The notes beneath the pieces were generated by a model that did not search any database, had not been told where the DNA came from, and saw nothing but the letters and a program-made list of their open reading frames with translations. Below are positions 14,361 to 26,830 of a stretch of DNA of 64,000 nt, piece after piece; position 1 is the stretch's first letter; each line of letters starts with the position of its first letter. A program made the translations under genes and the position numbers. The DNA comes from Diatrype stigma (Eukaryota; Ascomycota; Sordariomycetes; Xylariales; Diatrypaceae): the NCBI GenBank assembly GCA_022225965.2, contig JAKJXP020000088.1, positions 124,001-188,000 of the forward strand, in the 5' to 3' direction.

Positions 14361-16632
14361 ATGGTCGCAAGCACTACCGCACCACAGTGGCACCGATGTA
14401 TGCATCATCCGTCAGATAATGCGCCCCCCTTCTTCACTCTCCATGGAACTGGTGCAGTTCAACCGCTAACCGCTAGAGACCACAGTCACTGGCAACTTCG
14501 GTCTTTGATTAGTTCTGAAGGCCGCAATATTGTCTACTTCCCTGCCGGTGTGCACAACACTCACATCACTCGCCTCAACACAACCACCCGCGAATGCGAA
14601 ACGATTAAGGTGATAAGCTTTCACCCCAGGTGCCTGGTAGCCCGGGGCGGCTGGATTTGCTGTGGAGGGGAGAGCGGCGAGTTCGCAGTCATTCGTGATG
14701 TTGGACAGACTGATGGGGCAGACGATGTGCTAAATAGCGACTTCCGATCTACCCTGAATTCCCTCGAAGCTTCAAGTGCGGGTGAAGCTTCCATGTCACA
14801 GCTCCAACGCGACATGCTCAGCATCGTGGAGCGAATCAATGGCTCGAATAAGACCTGGTCTACCTCGAACCACAGGTTTGGCACCGAACGCGTCAACTGC
14901 ATCACCATCTGGCAACCCCCGATACCGCCCTCGAACCCCGCGAAACCGGGCCATTATTCGACTCCAGTGGCTGTTTTGGCCAACAACGACAAGTCGGTTA
15001 TTGTTGTGGGTCTTTACGAGTGCGAAGAGATTGACCAACTGGACTATCCTGACTGTGTGAATCGTGCTGTTATTTCGCCAGATGGAACCATCATGGCTGC
15101 TATTTGCGATGATCCTTTCCTATATATCCACGTGCGAAAGGCGCCCCCGAAAGCCAAGGGTAACGAGTACTACGATTGGGTGCCTATGCCCAAGATACAC
15201 CTCAAAGGTCAACGGAATCGGGATACTTCGGATTGTCGGGGAAGCTTTGCCGCTGCCTTCTCTCCTTCAGGGAGATACCTAGCGGTAGGAACCCAGTATG
15301 GCACCATCTCGATATTCGATACAGATGCTCTAAGAGATCCAGACATGAATCCGCTCGTCACTTATTTCAATGCATCTAGGGCTCCTCATGAATCTGGCGC
15401 TGTTAGAGACATGGCATTTTCGCCCGGGCCATATGATCTGTTGGCGTGGACTGAGCATCGAGGGCGCATAGGCATTGCCGATGCGCGTACTAACTTCGCT
15501 CAGCGACAAGTAATCTCGATCTCCACGGATGAGCATGACAACTTCGATCATCTCTCCCTCCACGATCGCAGCACTATCGACCCGCGATTGCTCGATCCTC
15601 GCAGTGAACGTAGTACGGGGAGCTCACCTTCAGTGCCTAGTGCCTTGAGCACATCGGGCTCTGGCCGACCACTGCCGAACCCTGAGTCATCCGAACCGTC
15701 TCCAAGGGTCAACCACCCTTTCACACCCACAGAAACAGAAGTTCTTGAGGCTGTGCAGACCGATCGTCGACGCCGGGAAGCAAGGGATCAAAGAGAGCAA
15801 CGTGAGCAACAAGTCTCCCGGGGTAGTCCGGCCTGGAGATCGTCGGTTTGGGCTGAGCGTGTAAGTGCCCCATTGAGGGTAACTATCCGTTTTACGGGAA
15901 GCGGAGACAGAGAACTAGTGTTAACCAATACTCTGATCACACAGCGTGAAACGCTGACACGGATACTCGAGCGCGAGCGGAATACACGCGAGCACCACCG
16001 GACAGGGGCCCTTCAGACACCTCCTGGAGAGCAAGAACGGGAGCGAAGAGCTCCTACGCCTCGGCGGAGAAGTTCTCTTATGCAAGCGTTGACCCAAAAC
16101 GTTGACAGCTTTACGCAGATAATGAACAGGCAACAGCCCCCGGCCAATGCGAGAGAAGTCTCCGACAATAATCGAGACTCGTCTGGCCCGTGGTTGCCAC
16201 AGAGGCTGACGTCGGGATGGGCCGATCTAGAGGCCCTTTATAACATTGCTGGCGGCGATAGTGGAGTCGCAGAGACTTCTCGTAACGAAGCTGGCCGAAC
16301 CCGTCGGGCGATCCCTGTGATTAATGACGTGTGGAACGACGATTTTTCTGGCTTTCGCCGCACCTACGCTCGACCCGGGAGTCGGGAGCACCTGCAACAC
16401 CCCGATGACACCGCTGGTTTGTCATGGAGTGAGGATGGACAGACACTGTAGGCAACCCCTTTCCCTCGCTCATTCCCACCTTTCAGGAGTTGGAGTCCAT
16501 TCAGTGGCGAACAGGACCGGAAAGCAGGAACTAACTAGGTATCTCAGGTACATTGGCGCCGAAGACGGTATATATCAATTTCACATCAACCTGCATGGGA
16601 GGAAGGTCTTCCCGGAAATCACGTTTCGTTAA
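14361..16632 (+). CDS. DUF2415 WD40-like protein
   Basis: Conserved fungal protein with WD40-like repeats and a DUF2415 motif; its role is not established. Three exons: 14361-15860, 15945-16447 and 16548-16632, giving 695 residues. The first intron is 84 nt, open and a multiple of three, so it is easily read as coding; it has GTAAGT, TTAACC and CACACAG. The second has ACTAACTAG and restores the C-terminus YIGAEDGIYQFHINLHGRK, whose fold fits a last propeller strand. Beta-propeller-like segments include NRAVISPDGTIMAAICDD and SFAAAFSPSGRYLAVGTQYG. The DUF2415 motif is at about residues 351-388 (DMAFSPGPYDLLAWTEHRGR, then IGIADAR). A long Ser, Arg and Glu-rich disordered insert (about 395-620) with a probable coiled coil precedes the end. 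Without exon 3 the protein would lose its final blade. Confidence 0.85.
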
Positions 16633-17185
16633 TATGTGTTATGACGCCTGCGAACTGTATATTACCCCCTTTTGAGGCGCAGGTTTTCTTTCTTGGGGCG
16701 TTCGGTGTGTGGGCATGTATCTGCATAAAGGCTTGGACGGCGAGTGTGGAGACAGACACCTCGGGAAATAGGCATGATCGTTCTAGGGGTGGCAAATCCA
16801 CCGCCATGCAGACCACGACGAAGGATGAGGGTTTTGAGGTTGCTTTTATAACGCTATAAAAAGGAGCGTATCGTTGTCATGTATGAAAAGTATACCTCCT
16901 GAGCTACCTAGGTAGTCTACCTACTACGCGGTGTCCTAGTAAGGAAGGACAGGAATTCATGATTTTTTCACGGGCGGCCGCTGGCGTTGCTTAAGACTAC
17001 ATAAATACACCTATGAATAGGCAATTCTATGTGTATAATTTTCTTGACGTTGTATCTCTATATCGCAAAAAGCATGATGTCGATGTCGGACGACAACCTC
17101 AAAAGCCATATGGCTCTATAGCTCGTGGACTAGCAAATTGCCCTACCTAATAACAGCCCTTCTCATGGCAGCCACCCACTCCAAC
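16633..17185. other. Convergent spacer
   Basis: Between the DUF2415 gene (+) and the L-2-hydroxyglutarate dehydrogenase gene (-). It has a CTACCTAGGTAG palindrome near 16910. No gene is supported. Confidence 0.5.
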
Positions 17186-18708
17186 TCAAGGCCCCGGGCT
17201 CCGACTCGCATACAGCAGATCCCGCACATACTCCGCCACGGCCAAGCAGCTTGTCAGCCCCGGGCTCTCCATGCCCAGCAGATTGACCCAACCCTCGAAC
17301 CCCTCCTCCCTCTTGATATAGAAGTCCTGAAACGGTGCCGCCCCCTTCCCCTGCTGTTGCGCGACCCCGACCGTGCCGCTCAGCCGGCCCAGCTTCGGCC
17401 GGATGCCCGCGTAGTCGGGCGCCAACGCGGCGCCGTCCACTGCCGGCAGGTATCGGCGGATCTCTTCCAGGGCCTGCGGCAAGCGCGCGGCGCTGACGCG
17501 CAGCGCACCCTCGCCCGTCGCCGACTCGATCCACTCCGCGTCCGGCCCGAACCGCACCCGCCCCGCCAGGTCCAGCGTCAGGTGCGTGCCGAGCCCCGCG
17601 TGGCCCGGCGACGGCGCCGGGTAGATCAGCCGGCCGACCCGGGGCGTCGAGGCCCCGTAGCTGAAGTAGCTGCCCTTGGCGTAGTGCAGGCGCACCTTGC
17701 GCCGCTCGCGCTCGGCTTCCGATGTGGCCGCGTGCGCTACCATCATGTTGTGCACGTCGCCGGCGCCGAGGCCCGCGCTGTTGATTATGGTCTCGGCCTC
17801 GATCGTGCTCGTCTCTCCCTCCGGCGTCGCGGTGTCGCGCACCGTCAGCCGCCAGCCGCCGCTTCCCGGGACGGAAGAAGAGGAGGGGAGCGGCTCGATC
17901 GAAACCACCTCGGAGCCGAGGGCCGTCACGCCGCCCGCGTCCTCGAAGAGGCCCTGCAGCGCCAGCATGAGCCCGTGGCTGTCGACGATGCCGGTCTCGG
18001 GGCTCTCGAGGACGCCGGCGTCGGCGCGGACGGCGGGCTCGAGGCGCCGCGCCTCCTCCCTCGTCAGGAACCGCACGGGGGCGCGGAGCGGCTCCCCCCT
18101 CCCTTCTTCTCCTCCCTCCCACGGCTCCACGGCCAGCTCAGCGCAGTGGGCGGCGATGCGCTCGAGGGCCGCCATCTCCTCGGCGTCCTGGGCCACGATC
18201 CACTTCCCGGTGCGGCGGTGGGCGACGCCGCGCGCGGCGCAGAACCGGTACAGGGCGTCGCGGCCGCGCACGCAGAGCCGCGTCTTGAGGGACTGCGCGC
18301 CGTAGTACAGGCCCGCGTGGATCACCTCGCTGTTGCGCGACGACGTCTCCGTGCCGACCTGCCCGTGCCGCTCCACCAGCAGCGTGGCCGGGCTGCCGTC
18401 CTGGGCCGCGAGGCGCCGCCCGATGGCGAGCCCGATGACGCCGCCGCCTATGACCTTTTACGTTTTGAGCGGAGTGGTTGAGCACGGGTGGGGGTTGAGG
18501 TCAAGTGCGGAAGAGAACATGCGAAAAGGGGGCGGGGGGCAATGGCGGTTGTCAAGAGGGTCAATAAAAGGGGTCGGCTGGAACTTACGACATGGCTGAA
18601 ATCGGCTTGCGCTGGTGCTGTGCTGGAGAAAAGACGGGCTGATAACAACGCTGATGACGATGCTGATAATGAACGCAATTCACGCCTCCAAGCTGCTCTA
18701 GCGAACAT
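17186..18708 (-). CDS. L-2-hydroxyglutarate dehydrogenase, mitochondrial
   Basis: FAD-dependent enzyme that oxidises L-2-hydroxyglutarate to 2-oxoglutarate, a metabolite-repair step in mitochondria. Two exons on the minus strand: 18708-18589 and 18454-17186, giving 462 residues, matching the usual length of about 460. Exon 1 encodes a mitochondrial presequence rich in Arg, Ser and Ala (MFARAAWRRELRSLSASSSA) and ends FSHV; exon 2 opens with the dinucleotide-binding VIGGGVIGLAIGRRLA. Further family marks are TETSSRNSEVIHAGLYY, ETGIVDSHGLM, AETIINSAGLGAG, LHYAKGSYFSY and the C-terminal NLLGMESPGLTSCLAVAEYV. The intron of 134 nt ends in a weak AAAAG acceptor. Third-position GC is very high, which creates long antisense frames over the gene. 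The assignment rests on several motifs in the right order. Confidence 0.92.
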
Positions 18709-20259
18709 AACTGCAGGTCTAGCAGTGTCCAAGAGAGGAGATGAGAGGAAGAATCACACGAAAATCGGTTTCCTTGAACGTAACCCCGATGGCAGCCAGT
18801 AACAAATCATATCATCCACTAAATGATAAGCAACTAGGTACGCTTCGGCTTGGTGATGGCTGCTTTTCAATTACCTAACGGAGTTAACTTATTAGTCCAT
18901 TAGTTAGGGCGGTTGTTGGTTATCGCTAGTTAAGTTGAAAGAGACCATCTGTTCTCTGAATTTCCCTGTTTAACTATAGGATAATTGATCAAACAGACAG
19001 GAGACCTTTCTTCAAACTGAGCACTGCAGGTGCCTCATTATACCAGGCTTCTGGCAAACTTGAGATGCCTCTTTAGTCAGAAGTCAAGCCGAAATCGGTC
19101 ATCTTGAGTTGCGGGTATCCGGTGCCCGGGCCCACGTTTCGGTGCGGTTCGGCAGCGAACTCGGGGTATGTTGCCGTCCACTCTCGCTAATGTATAATGC
19201 GATACTACGAACTTATATAAAGGTGTAATTATGTAAGTATGTAATTTATAAAGGCAATCTAGTGGTAAAGTCTGCGATGATATTCTACTTACATGTAGTC
19301 ATTAACTTCACCAGCTTTGCGAAAGACGACACTTGGGAGATAGGTAATTAGGTAACCTGGAAACCCCCTTTCTTGTCCAGATGAACCATATGACAGGTTG
19401 TATAGGCCACCATCATGCTACCAGGTAGTTAAGCGATCAACGAGGTTCAAGATAGGAAGGCAAGTCTAAAATGGACCGCTATCGGGCAACAAAGCACGTG
19501 CGGCAGCTATTATAATTACCCAGGTAGGACCTCAACGGCGCAGCTGCGTAATTGATTGCCAGGAATGCTGTAGGTATGCAGGCGTAAGGCGCAGTTGGTT
19601 TTCGACTGCAATCGTGAAACGGAGCAGTGATCATAATGGCTCCGTCGCGGCCCCCAAGCCATGGGGAAGAGCTAGGGGGAGCTTGGGGATAAACCCGGCC
19701 GCACAGTCCCGATGTCCTTCCTTTGCTAAGATCGGCGGTCCCCGTTACCGTTTCCGGACGCTTAAAGGAAAAGCAGCCGTTTCAACTTTCAAAACACTCC
19801 AAAACCTCGCCGCCGCAAGTCTTGGTCCCCCCCCCCCCCCCCCCCCTGATCCTGATATTGAGGGGCCAAAACCCTGCTTTGTCAGTTTTGTTTGAGAAAT
19901 GCTCTTTGCGATCTTCCTCAGCCTCAAAGCCCAGCATGAAGCGGCTGATGCGGCTATAGATGGCGATATGCCTATGAGCTACCTTGGTCATATTACCTAT
20001 ACATAGGTAGATAATATACAGGCATTTTCATAGATATAAAGACCCGGGCAGGAGACGGTAGAATAGACCCAAGAGAAAGAAGCCAGACCTTCGCCTTTCG
20101 ATTCCCATCTTCTATTATCGCCTGTCATTAATTTATTCGTCTTAACGAGAGTGTTGATCGCTCCTCAACTTAAACAAAATACAGAAAAAACTAGACCTGC
20201 ATATTATCGCACACTTCTTAATATACCCATCTACCTAATCTCACCAAACACGATTCACA
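18709..20259. other. Spacer with a 20-bp poly-C tract
   Basis: No convincing gene. The stretch lies between the L-2-hydroxyglutarate dehydrogenase (-) and the small secreted peptide (+). It holds a run of 20 cytosines at 19827-19846. A TATAAA at 20035-20040, about 220 nt before the peptide's ATG, may be its core promoter. A 93-residue frame over the poly-C tract is not credible as a gene. Confidence 0.55.
19827..19846 (+). repeat. Poly-C homopolymer, 20 bp
   Basis: Twenty consecutive C residues, seen directly. Such tracts are prone to slippage and to sequencing error, so the exact length may differ in the source genome. Confidence 0.85.
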
Positions 20260-20487
20260 ATGCGCTTCACAGCTTTCATCACCGCCGTCTTCGTTGCCGC
20301 CGTCATGGCCGCGCCTCAAGGCGCGCAGGAGGTTTCCCGCGGCCTCGTCAGACGGGACCAGTGTGTGAGTAACCGCTTCTTAATGCATGTAGGGAAGCCC
20401 ACGTAACTAACGAGCCTGTGATATATTTAGTTCTGTGACGAAAGCCACTGTGAGGGACCTGCTTGCTGTGCCAATGGCACCTGTTAA
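20260..20487 (+). CDS. Small secreted cysteine-rich peptide (53 aa)
   Basis: Not a recognised family. Two exons: 20260-20364 and 20431-20487, joined by a 66-nt intron with GTGAGT, a GTAACTAAC branch and ATTTAG, giving 53 residues. The first 17-18 residues (MRFTAFITAVFVAAVMA) form a clear signal peptide. A short pro-region ends in a dibasic Arg-Arg at residues 31-32, a probable Kex2 site. The predicted mature part is 21 residues with six cysteines, spaced C-x-C-x4-C-x4-CC-x4-C and ending on the last cysteine, so three disulphides are likely. It carries one possible N-glycosylation site (NGT). Only the splice join keeps the cysteine part in frame, which argues for a real gene. Likely roles include an effector-like, antimicrobial or signalling peptide; all are inference. 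It sits about 2.5 kb from the transposon island. Confidence 0.75.
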
Positions 20488-20995
20488 AGACTCTATCGAA
20501 ACTTTTGAATGGGGGGCGAAGAAATGCTTATTAGTCCATACAATTGCATAGGAAAGGAGCTCACGTTGATCTCAGAGAGCACCCCAATGGAGTGGACGGA
20601 TAGTGTCGAAGTCGTTCATGGGCCGATGGTCAGGAGTTATATCTACCTGACCTCCTAACTTAGCTTAATGGGTTGTAGTATGTACAAATCCAAACACAAT
20701 CCGATTGTTGCAAATAACAATCCCTTCTCTCTCCCTCTGAATGTGGTCCTATTGCACCCCGGTTTTCCGGCTGCCAACTTTGTGATACTGAGGAAATGCA
20801 GCCACTCGGATGTTTCAGAGGGGGCTGTTTTCCTGCGACCACAGATACTCGCCAGTTCCGCCTGAACGCCAAAACCTAAATACCACACAAGCATAGAGGA
20901 TACCCTTGGTTCTCTACAATTTGATACGCATAACGCCGGAGTAACTTCTTCTTGGATCGTACAGCAAGTGAACACAGGTATGAGTATGTAGCTCT
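20488..20995. other. Convergent spacer
   Basis: Between the stops of the secreted peptide gene (+) and the coiled-coil gene (-). It should hold both 3' UTRs. Nothing else was recognised. Confidence 0.5.
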
Positions 20996-22215
20996 CTAAC
21001 CTTTGACAGTGTCTGAGACAGCAGCAGATTGAGCGCTGCTGGGTGTAGCTACCGCCGGAGATGGGCTAGCACCCTCGTCGGTAGCAGAAGTAGACTGAAG
21101 GAGCTGCGAAGGTTGCGTAGGCTCCCGTGTAAGTGGGGTGCTGCCTTGTGCATCTGCAAGTTGGCGCTCTAGATGACATGTTAGAATCGCCATGGATTAA
21201 CCTCTAGCATGATTGACGAACCTAATTCACGAATCCTGTGACGTAACATCTGATTCTCGCGAATCAGTGACTGCGTTTCTGCCTGATAGAAGGCGCTCTC
21301 GTCGCGACCTGCCAGTGTCGTAGAGTCACCATTATCACCGCCAAGGGATTCTCTTCTCAATCTAGGGGACGTAGCACCACGGCTGGGTGTTCTTGAGCGA
21401 CGTTGAAGGGCCTCACGGGCAACATCAAAGGACAACCGAGGATGCGATACACTAGGCGATCTAGGCATAGAGGTAGATGGAGCTGGCATATTTTGTGGTG
21501 TAGTCGCGTAACTAGATCTCTCCGAAGTCGGCGTTGGGTCTTCTGCAGCTACGGTGGTTTGACCTTGACCTTGACCCTGTGCTGCCTGTAATCGTTGCAA
21601 TTCTACTTGCTGCTGCCGAATCTGTAGGAGAAGTCGATTCTGCCAGGATCTAGTTAGATATATAAATGCTCGCAGATTTTCACACCTAACATACCACCTG
21701 TGCTTCTTGCTCTGCTTCTAATTCCTGATGCAGCTCTCCCAGACTAGGCGCTCTGTTATGATGAGGCGGAAGAAAGGGAGACCTTGGCGACCCAGAGATA
21801 ATGCCCTGAGGGCTATGGGTGGTGCGGCCATGTCTCTCATCGGCAACCAACTCGCCCGGTCCAGGAAGGGTCGGGTCGTTCAGCTGCAGATTCATAAGAA
21901 CCGACGATCGTCGTCTTCCAGTTTGCGGGGACTGTCGGTTTCTTGACAGCGAACTGCTCGAAGAACCTGTGGGGCAACGATAGGTCAGCGCAGGTCCCAT
22001 TTGGGAAACATTGGATCATAAGACTTACGTCGAGTAGGTTCGTGTTGCAGGCCAGCGTTCATGGTAGCGGCGGCTTGGAGGGAAATAGAGCCTCGTGGGG
22101 AACGAGGCGGGGGTGAGTCGCTGTTGGCTGCATCACCGTTACCGTTTGAAGAATTCATGGCGCGGGGGCGGGCAGATGGCGATGAAGGAGGTAGTGAGTT
22201 GAGATCCGGGGCCAT
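20996..22215 (-). CDS. Coiled-coil protein of unknown function
   Basis: Four exons on the minus strand: 22215-22029, 21966-21695, 21639-21222 and 21168-20996, giving 349 residues. Introns are 62, 55 and 53 nt, all GT..AG; the last donor is GTTCGT. I do not recognise a named family, but the layout looks conserved. The N-terminus (MAPDLNSLPPSSPSARPRAM) is Ser- and Pro-rich. Exon 2 ends and exon 3 starts in a coiled coil (HQELEAEQEAQV then NRLLLQIRQQQVELQRLQ). A second coil spans the third intron (SLIRENQMLRHRIREL then ERQLADAQG). The clean way both coils continue across splice joins supports the exon model. There is no DNA-binding basic region before either coil, so a bZIP factor is unlikely; a scaffold or regulatory role is a guess. 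Confidence 0.8.
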
Positions 22216-23010
22216 CGCATAAATAAAGACAGCGTCGGTTTAGTCTCGCCCCTTGGTGGTCAGGTGGTGTTGAGGTTATATAAGCGGATAATGTATGGGG
22301 TGTACTTGGAATGTCGTAGATCAGCGGGGAGAATGGAGGTGGGTAGGTATGTCGAAAGTGGCGGTTTCGAGGTAAGGCGGCGTCCGTGCCGTGCTATGAT
22401 GAAAGACCAAGGCTTGTGTACTCGAGTATTGGTCAATGAAACTAGACTATCAAGGCTACGTATCGACAGGTGATCTTGCTGCTCCTTTTCCAGTTGTAAA
22501 GTTAGGCTCTGCTGATAACATCAAAGTGCAGGTGTTACGTGATGTAGGCACCAGGGACTACGTCTCATGGTGTGGTGATGCGATGGCCGTTCGGCGGGAT
22601 CGGCCGGAAAGTATAGAAGAAAGGCAGAGTAGGTTTCAGGGTAGGTTACGGTTCGTTTTTAGGTAGACTAAGGTAATGCAGGCCTTTGTCTGTCGATGTA
22701 TCGGAGCTTGTCAATGAAGATGAAGTTCTTTTAGGAGATGTTTCTTAGTGTTGATAGTGCTCGGGTGATTATCGAATGAGGAGGTCGATTTGTTCCACCT
22801 GGTTTACCAAATACCAGCCTACTAGACGCTAGATGCAGGGAAGCCCAGTGCTAATGGCCTATAGGTTCCCTGTCAGCCGGTCTGCCTGTAAGCATTCAGT
22901 GCGACAATAGAGGCGTGTATAGCTGGTAGCTAGGTATATATGTAGCTATGTAGGTAGATGGGGTAGGTGCGATGTGCGATGTGCGCTTTATGTGTGCTTC
23001 GTGGAGGAAC
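22216..23010. other. Upstream region of coiled-coil gene, next to island
   Basis: Normal-composition spacer between the minus-strand coiled-coil gene and the left LTR. It should hold that gene's promoter. RIP-like AT-richness starts abruptly after the LTR rather than fading through this spacer. The last four bases, GAAC (23007-23010), are the left copy of the target-site duplication. Confidence 0.6.
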
Positions 23011-23132
23011 TGTGGGATTACTGTAAGGATCCTGAATCAAGGGGAAAAGAAATTGTATTCTACTAAGTGAATAAAGCTAAGCTAATAATTAAGGAGATCT
23101 ATCTAATAGCGAATCCACGTAATCGCCTTATA
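23011..23132 (-). repeat. Left LTR (3' LTR of the element)
   Basis: Starts TGTGGGATTACTG and matches the right copy over exactly 122 bp without gaps. Its end reads CGCCTTATA where the right copy has CGCCCCACA, three C-to-T changes that fit RIP. Confidence 0.88.
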
Positions 23133-26100
23133 TACGGCCAGATCGCCCCTAAAGCCGACCACCGCGACGGTATTCTTAATGAATAAAAAAAAAAAAAAAA
23201 ACGACTTTTTAGAATTCCATTTATTAATAAACGACTTTACGAAAAGAAAAAACGCAAATCCATATATTGCCCATATAATTCATAAAAACCCATTTAGCGC
23301 AAACGATACCTAAAATTTATAAATTAAATGTTGGTTAATAAGTAATAATAATATCTTAACTAAAAGCTAAAACCGGCTGGATAAGAAATAAGTAAAATGA
23401 TTCGACGAAAGAAAAAAAATCGTTAATATAAGCAAAATATTAAGCTGTTATTAATGCAAACTTTTTAAATCATCGGTAAATTGATTTGTAATAATCCCAT
23501 TTATAAAGGCTAATGCCGATAAGCGCAAAAATCGTTATAATACGACCCAATATATTACGAACCATTCGAAACGTAATTTTATAAATACCTTATATAAAAC
23601 GATAATTCTTAATAATACTTATTAAATAACGATTTGTTTTAACGAATTTCCGAACGTCCGAAATTAAGGTATTATAAGCTTTAAAGAAAAAGGTCTTAAT
23701 GGTCGTTTTAATTAATAACATCCATCGAAGGATCTTTAAAATAAAATGAAAAAACGACGTTAATTTATTTATACGGCTTTATAATAATTTTATAACATTA
23801 ATTATCTTTCGAATTATTAACTTGCTTTTATTTTCTTTGTTTTTTAGTATTTCCATTTTATTCGTTCGTAATTGGATAATAATAATTAGGCCATCGATAA
23901 ATATTTTTATTTTGGTTATTTGTTTAGTTATTTCGTTCCGTTAAGCTTTTATAATCGTTAAGGTCGTAATTAAATTTAAAATAAAAGTCGTTATGTCCGC
24001 CAGTTAAGAAAAAACCTTTTTATTAATAGGTTCTTTTAAATGAATAAGTTTAATTCGTAATATATAAAAATCGGCTAATTGGTTATGCTTAATTTGGAAA
24101 TTTCTAACGATTATTTTCATTTTATATAAACGTTTTGCCATTTTATTTATAATATTATTTAATTGGTTTAAAATAAAGAAAAGATTCTTTTGAAACAAAA
24201 ACGAATTATCCATTTTTTTTTTCGTTATTATTTAATTAACCTTATTAACGACATTTTAAAAGGCTAACGGATTAATTAAGTTATTTGGATAATTATTAGG
24301 TCGATTTATAAAGTCGTCGCTAAATGGGGTCTTAAATAATGAACTTTTAATATTTTTATAATTTAAAAAAGAACGTTCGTTTATTAAAGGATTAATAAAT
24401 CGGAATCCGCGATAATTATTAATCTTTTTAATTTGTTTTTCGTTTATTGTTTTATTGGTTAAAGAATTCCTATTTCCTATTATATCCTTAAAAGCTTTGG
24501 AAGCCTTAATTAATATCCTTTTAGGCTTAATCGAGGTCTTATTGGATTTGGTAAATGCCTTAATAGTTTTCCGAAACGAGGTCGAGCGTTGGCGTTACTG
24601 GGCATCCCATTTTCTTAAGAATTTTGGTAAAATAAAAGATCTCATAATAAGTGCTTTATATATCCATTTCCGTTTTTCTTTTAAGTACTTAAGAAACCCG
24701 AATTTAATCGTAAATGCTGTACGAAAATAATGATAAAGCAAATTTAATTTTTTCATTTCGTTATGGATTCGTCCAAAAAGGAAACATCGTAAAGCTTCCT
24801 ATTATACGAACGATTTCTTTAATTCGGAATGCTTATTATCGATTAATCGTTTATAATAATGATTTTTAGCCGGGACTTTTTGGGAATCGTGCAATTTAAT
24901 TACATCTTTTATCGCTTATTAAATATAATTTAAAAAACCAAGGCGAATATAATTTTTAACGTAAATATAATAAACGCGAATTTTTTTTTCGTTATATTGC
25001 CGTCGAACCTTATTTTTTAAAGCTTGGTTAATCTTAATTATTGGACCTTTTATAATTATTTGAAACTGGGATTTCGTTTTTTTTGTTCTTAAAATTTTTG
25101 GTTTATTCCGAATAAAAAAAATGAAATAAATAAAATCGAAAAAAACACAAAATTAAAAGTAACATTCTGCCTTATTAATGGCTTCGAAATAGTTTTTCGT
25201 AAATTTAAACGGAAATTTATATTGGCCTTATAAATCCATTAATTGCGGCTTCGTTATAATTAATACTGGAATCGCTTATTAAGGATTACTTTGCCTTTTT
25301 AAGATTCGAAATAATTCGTTATTATTTAGGTTCGGGTATTAATGTTTTAATTAGGAAATCGCTTTTTTAATTCGGATACGATATAGTAATGGATTTTCCG
25401 AATTATTGGAAATTTATGGCTTAAAGGTTTCCATAGTTATATCGACGATTAGTTAAAATATTACAAAACGAAACGATATAATTATAAAATTAAGGTTTGC
25501 AATTTAAGTAATAATCGGATTTTAATAATTAGTAAATTTCAGTAGTTAATAATAACCAAATATACGTTTAGTATTTATTACGAGAAAAAAGCCAAAATTT
25601 CGTAATTTCCATTTTTGTTTTCCGAATACCCTTATATTCCTTATTAATAAAAATATATTACACTTATTATTACTTTTCTTCCGTTTTTTTCATTTTTCAG
25701 TAATTGCATTATTTATTATATATTAATTATTAATACCGCTCCCTTATTTTTTTCTTTATTTACGAATTTATTAACCATTATTAGTAAGAGGGTTAATAAT
25801 AGTCGGTCGTAAATTAACCGCTCGATTATTTATCGGCTTATACGAAATTCCCGGAACTGAATCCGACTTTTCTAAAAGCATGTTTTCCGGATTTCGATAT
25901 GTAACTGGTGCTTTTTAATAAATTAATCCTTAAGAAATTATTTAAATGAATGGTTTAAAATTAACAACGTAAATCTTTCGTAGCCGTTTTTGGACTATCG
26001 GATTAATAATTTTTACCGACATATCGGAAGTAATTCTGTATATTCTTAATAAACCTTATTAGGCGGGTATAAATTTTGGAGCCTTATTTTTATTATTAAT

Positions 26101-26499
26101 ATCATGCTTTAAGTTAGTTCTTTTAATTTAACGGATCTTTCGATTTTTAAGTTTAATATATTCCCAAATTTAATCGTTTTTGATGTATCCGTAAGTTAAG
26201 CCAAACGATTTTCGTTTATTACGTCGTACGTAATATTTTTTTAGGCTTTCTTTTACCTTATTTCGTTACTTATAAAGCCTTATTTTTTTAAACGGTTCGT
26301 TTATAAATACATAAGATTTATTATTGCCTAATATATTAATAATTAAACGCATTTATTACCCAAATATTACCATTATTGAAAACATTTTGGTATCCTTTAT
26401 TATTCGTAAATTAATGGCTTTAATAATACGTAAAAGCTTTTTAAGTTATCGATTAATTCCTTTATATCTTTTTAAGGAATATTATTTCTTAAATTGATT
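23133..26499. other. RIP-mutated sequence, unassigned part of retroelement
   Basis: AT-rich remainder between the integrase core and the left LTR. About 3.3 kb is more than integrase C-terminus plus a non-coding tail would need. Short open stretches (for example 24004-24213 minus and 24455-24730 plus) gave no recognisable domain. A poly-A run lies near 23188-23204. It may hold another nested fragment. Confidence 0.5.
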
Positions 26500-26830
26500 A
26501 ATAATTAATTTTATTAATCGCTTAATTATTCTTAAAAACTATAGAAAATAAAGAGAACCTTAGAAATACTTAATTTTCCGCTTTTCGAAGAATGCTTTAA
26601 TAATTGAATAAATAAAAATAAATCTATTATCGCAATATATTTCTCGTGAATTTCCGAAGATGGAAATTAATAGTTCCTAAAACTTAAGAATTTGATATTA
26701 TAATGCGTTCGTAACTGCCATAATAAAGACAAATCGGAAAAAGTAATTAATAATTACCAAAATGAATTTAAATCCATTAATTCCTTAAGGGGAAAAAGGG
26801 CTAATGAAATCCATATTTACGAAATTCCAA
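26500..26830 (-). pseudogene. Integrase (DDE) core remnant
   Basis: On the minus strand, WNFVNMDFISPF (the MDFI part at 26814-26800) and ILVIINYFFRFVF match the first part of the retroviral integrase core, and IYCDNRFIF (CDN at 26634-26626) gives the second catalytic aspartate. The third acidic residue was not placed. It lies about 1.7 kb downstream of the RT remnant, the Gypsy arrangement. Confidence 0.78.

Noticed and set aside
17138..18481. 447-residue open frame on the plus strand
   Set aside because: It is antisense to the L-2-hydroxyglutarate dehydrogenase gene. High third-position GC removes stops from the opposite strand, and the translation is Arg/Ala-rich without motifs.
19614..19895. 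93-residue frame across the poly-C tract
   Set aside because: The frame depends on the exact length of a 20-base homopolymer and has no motif.
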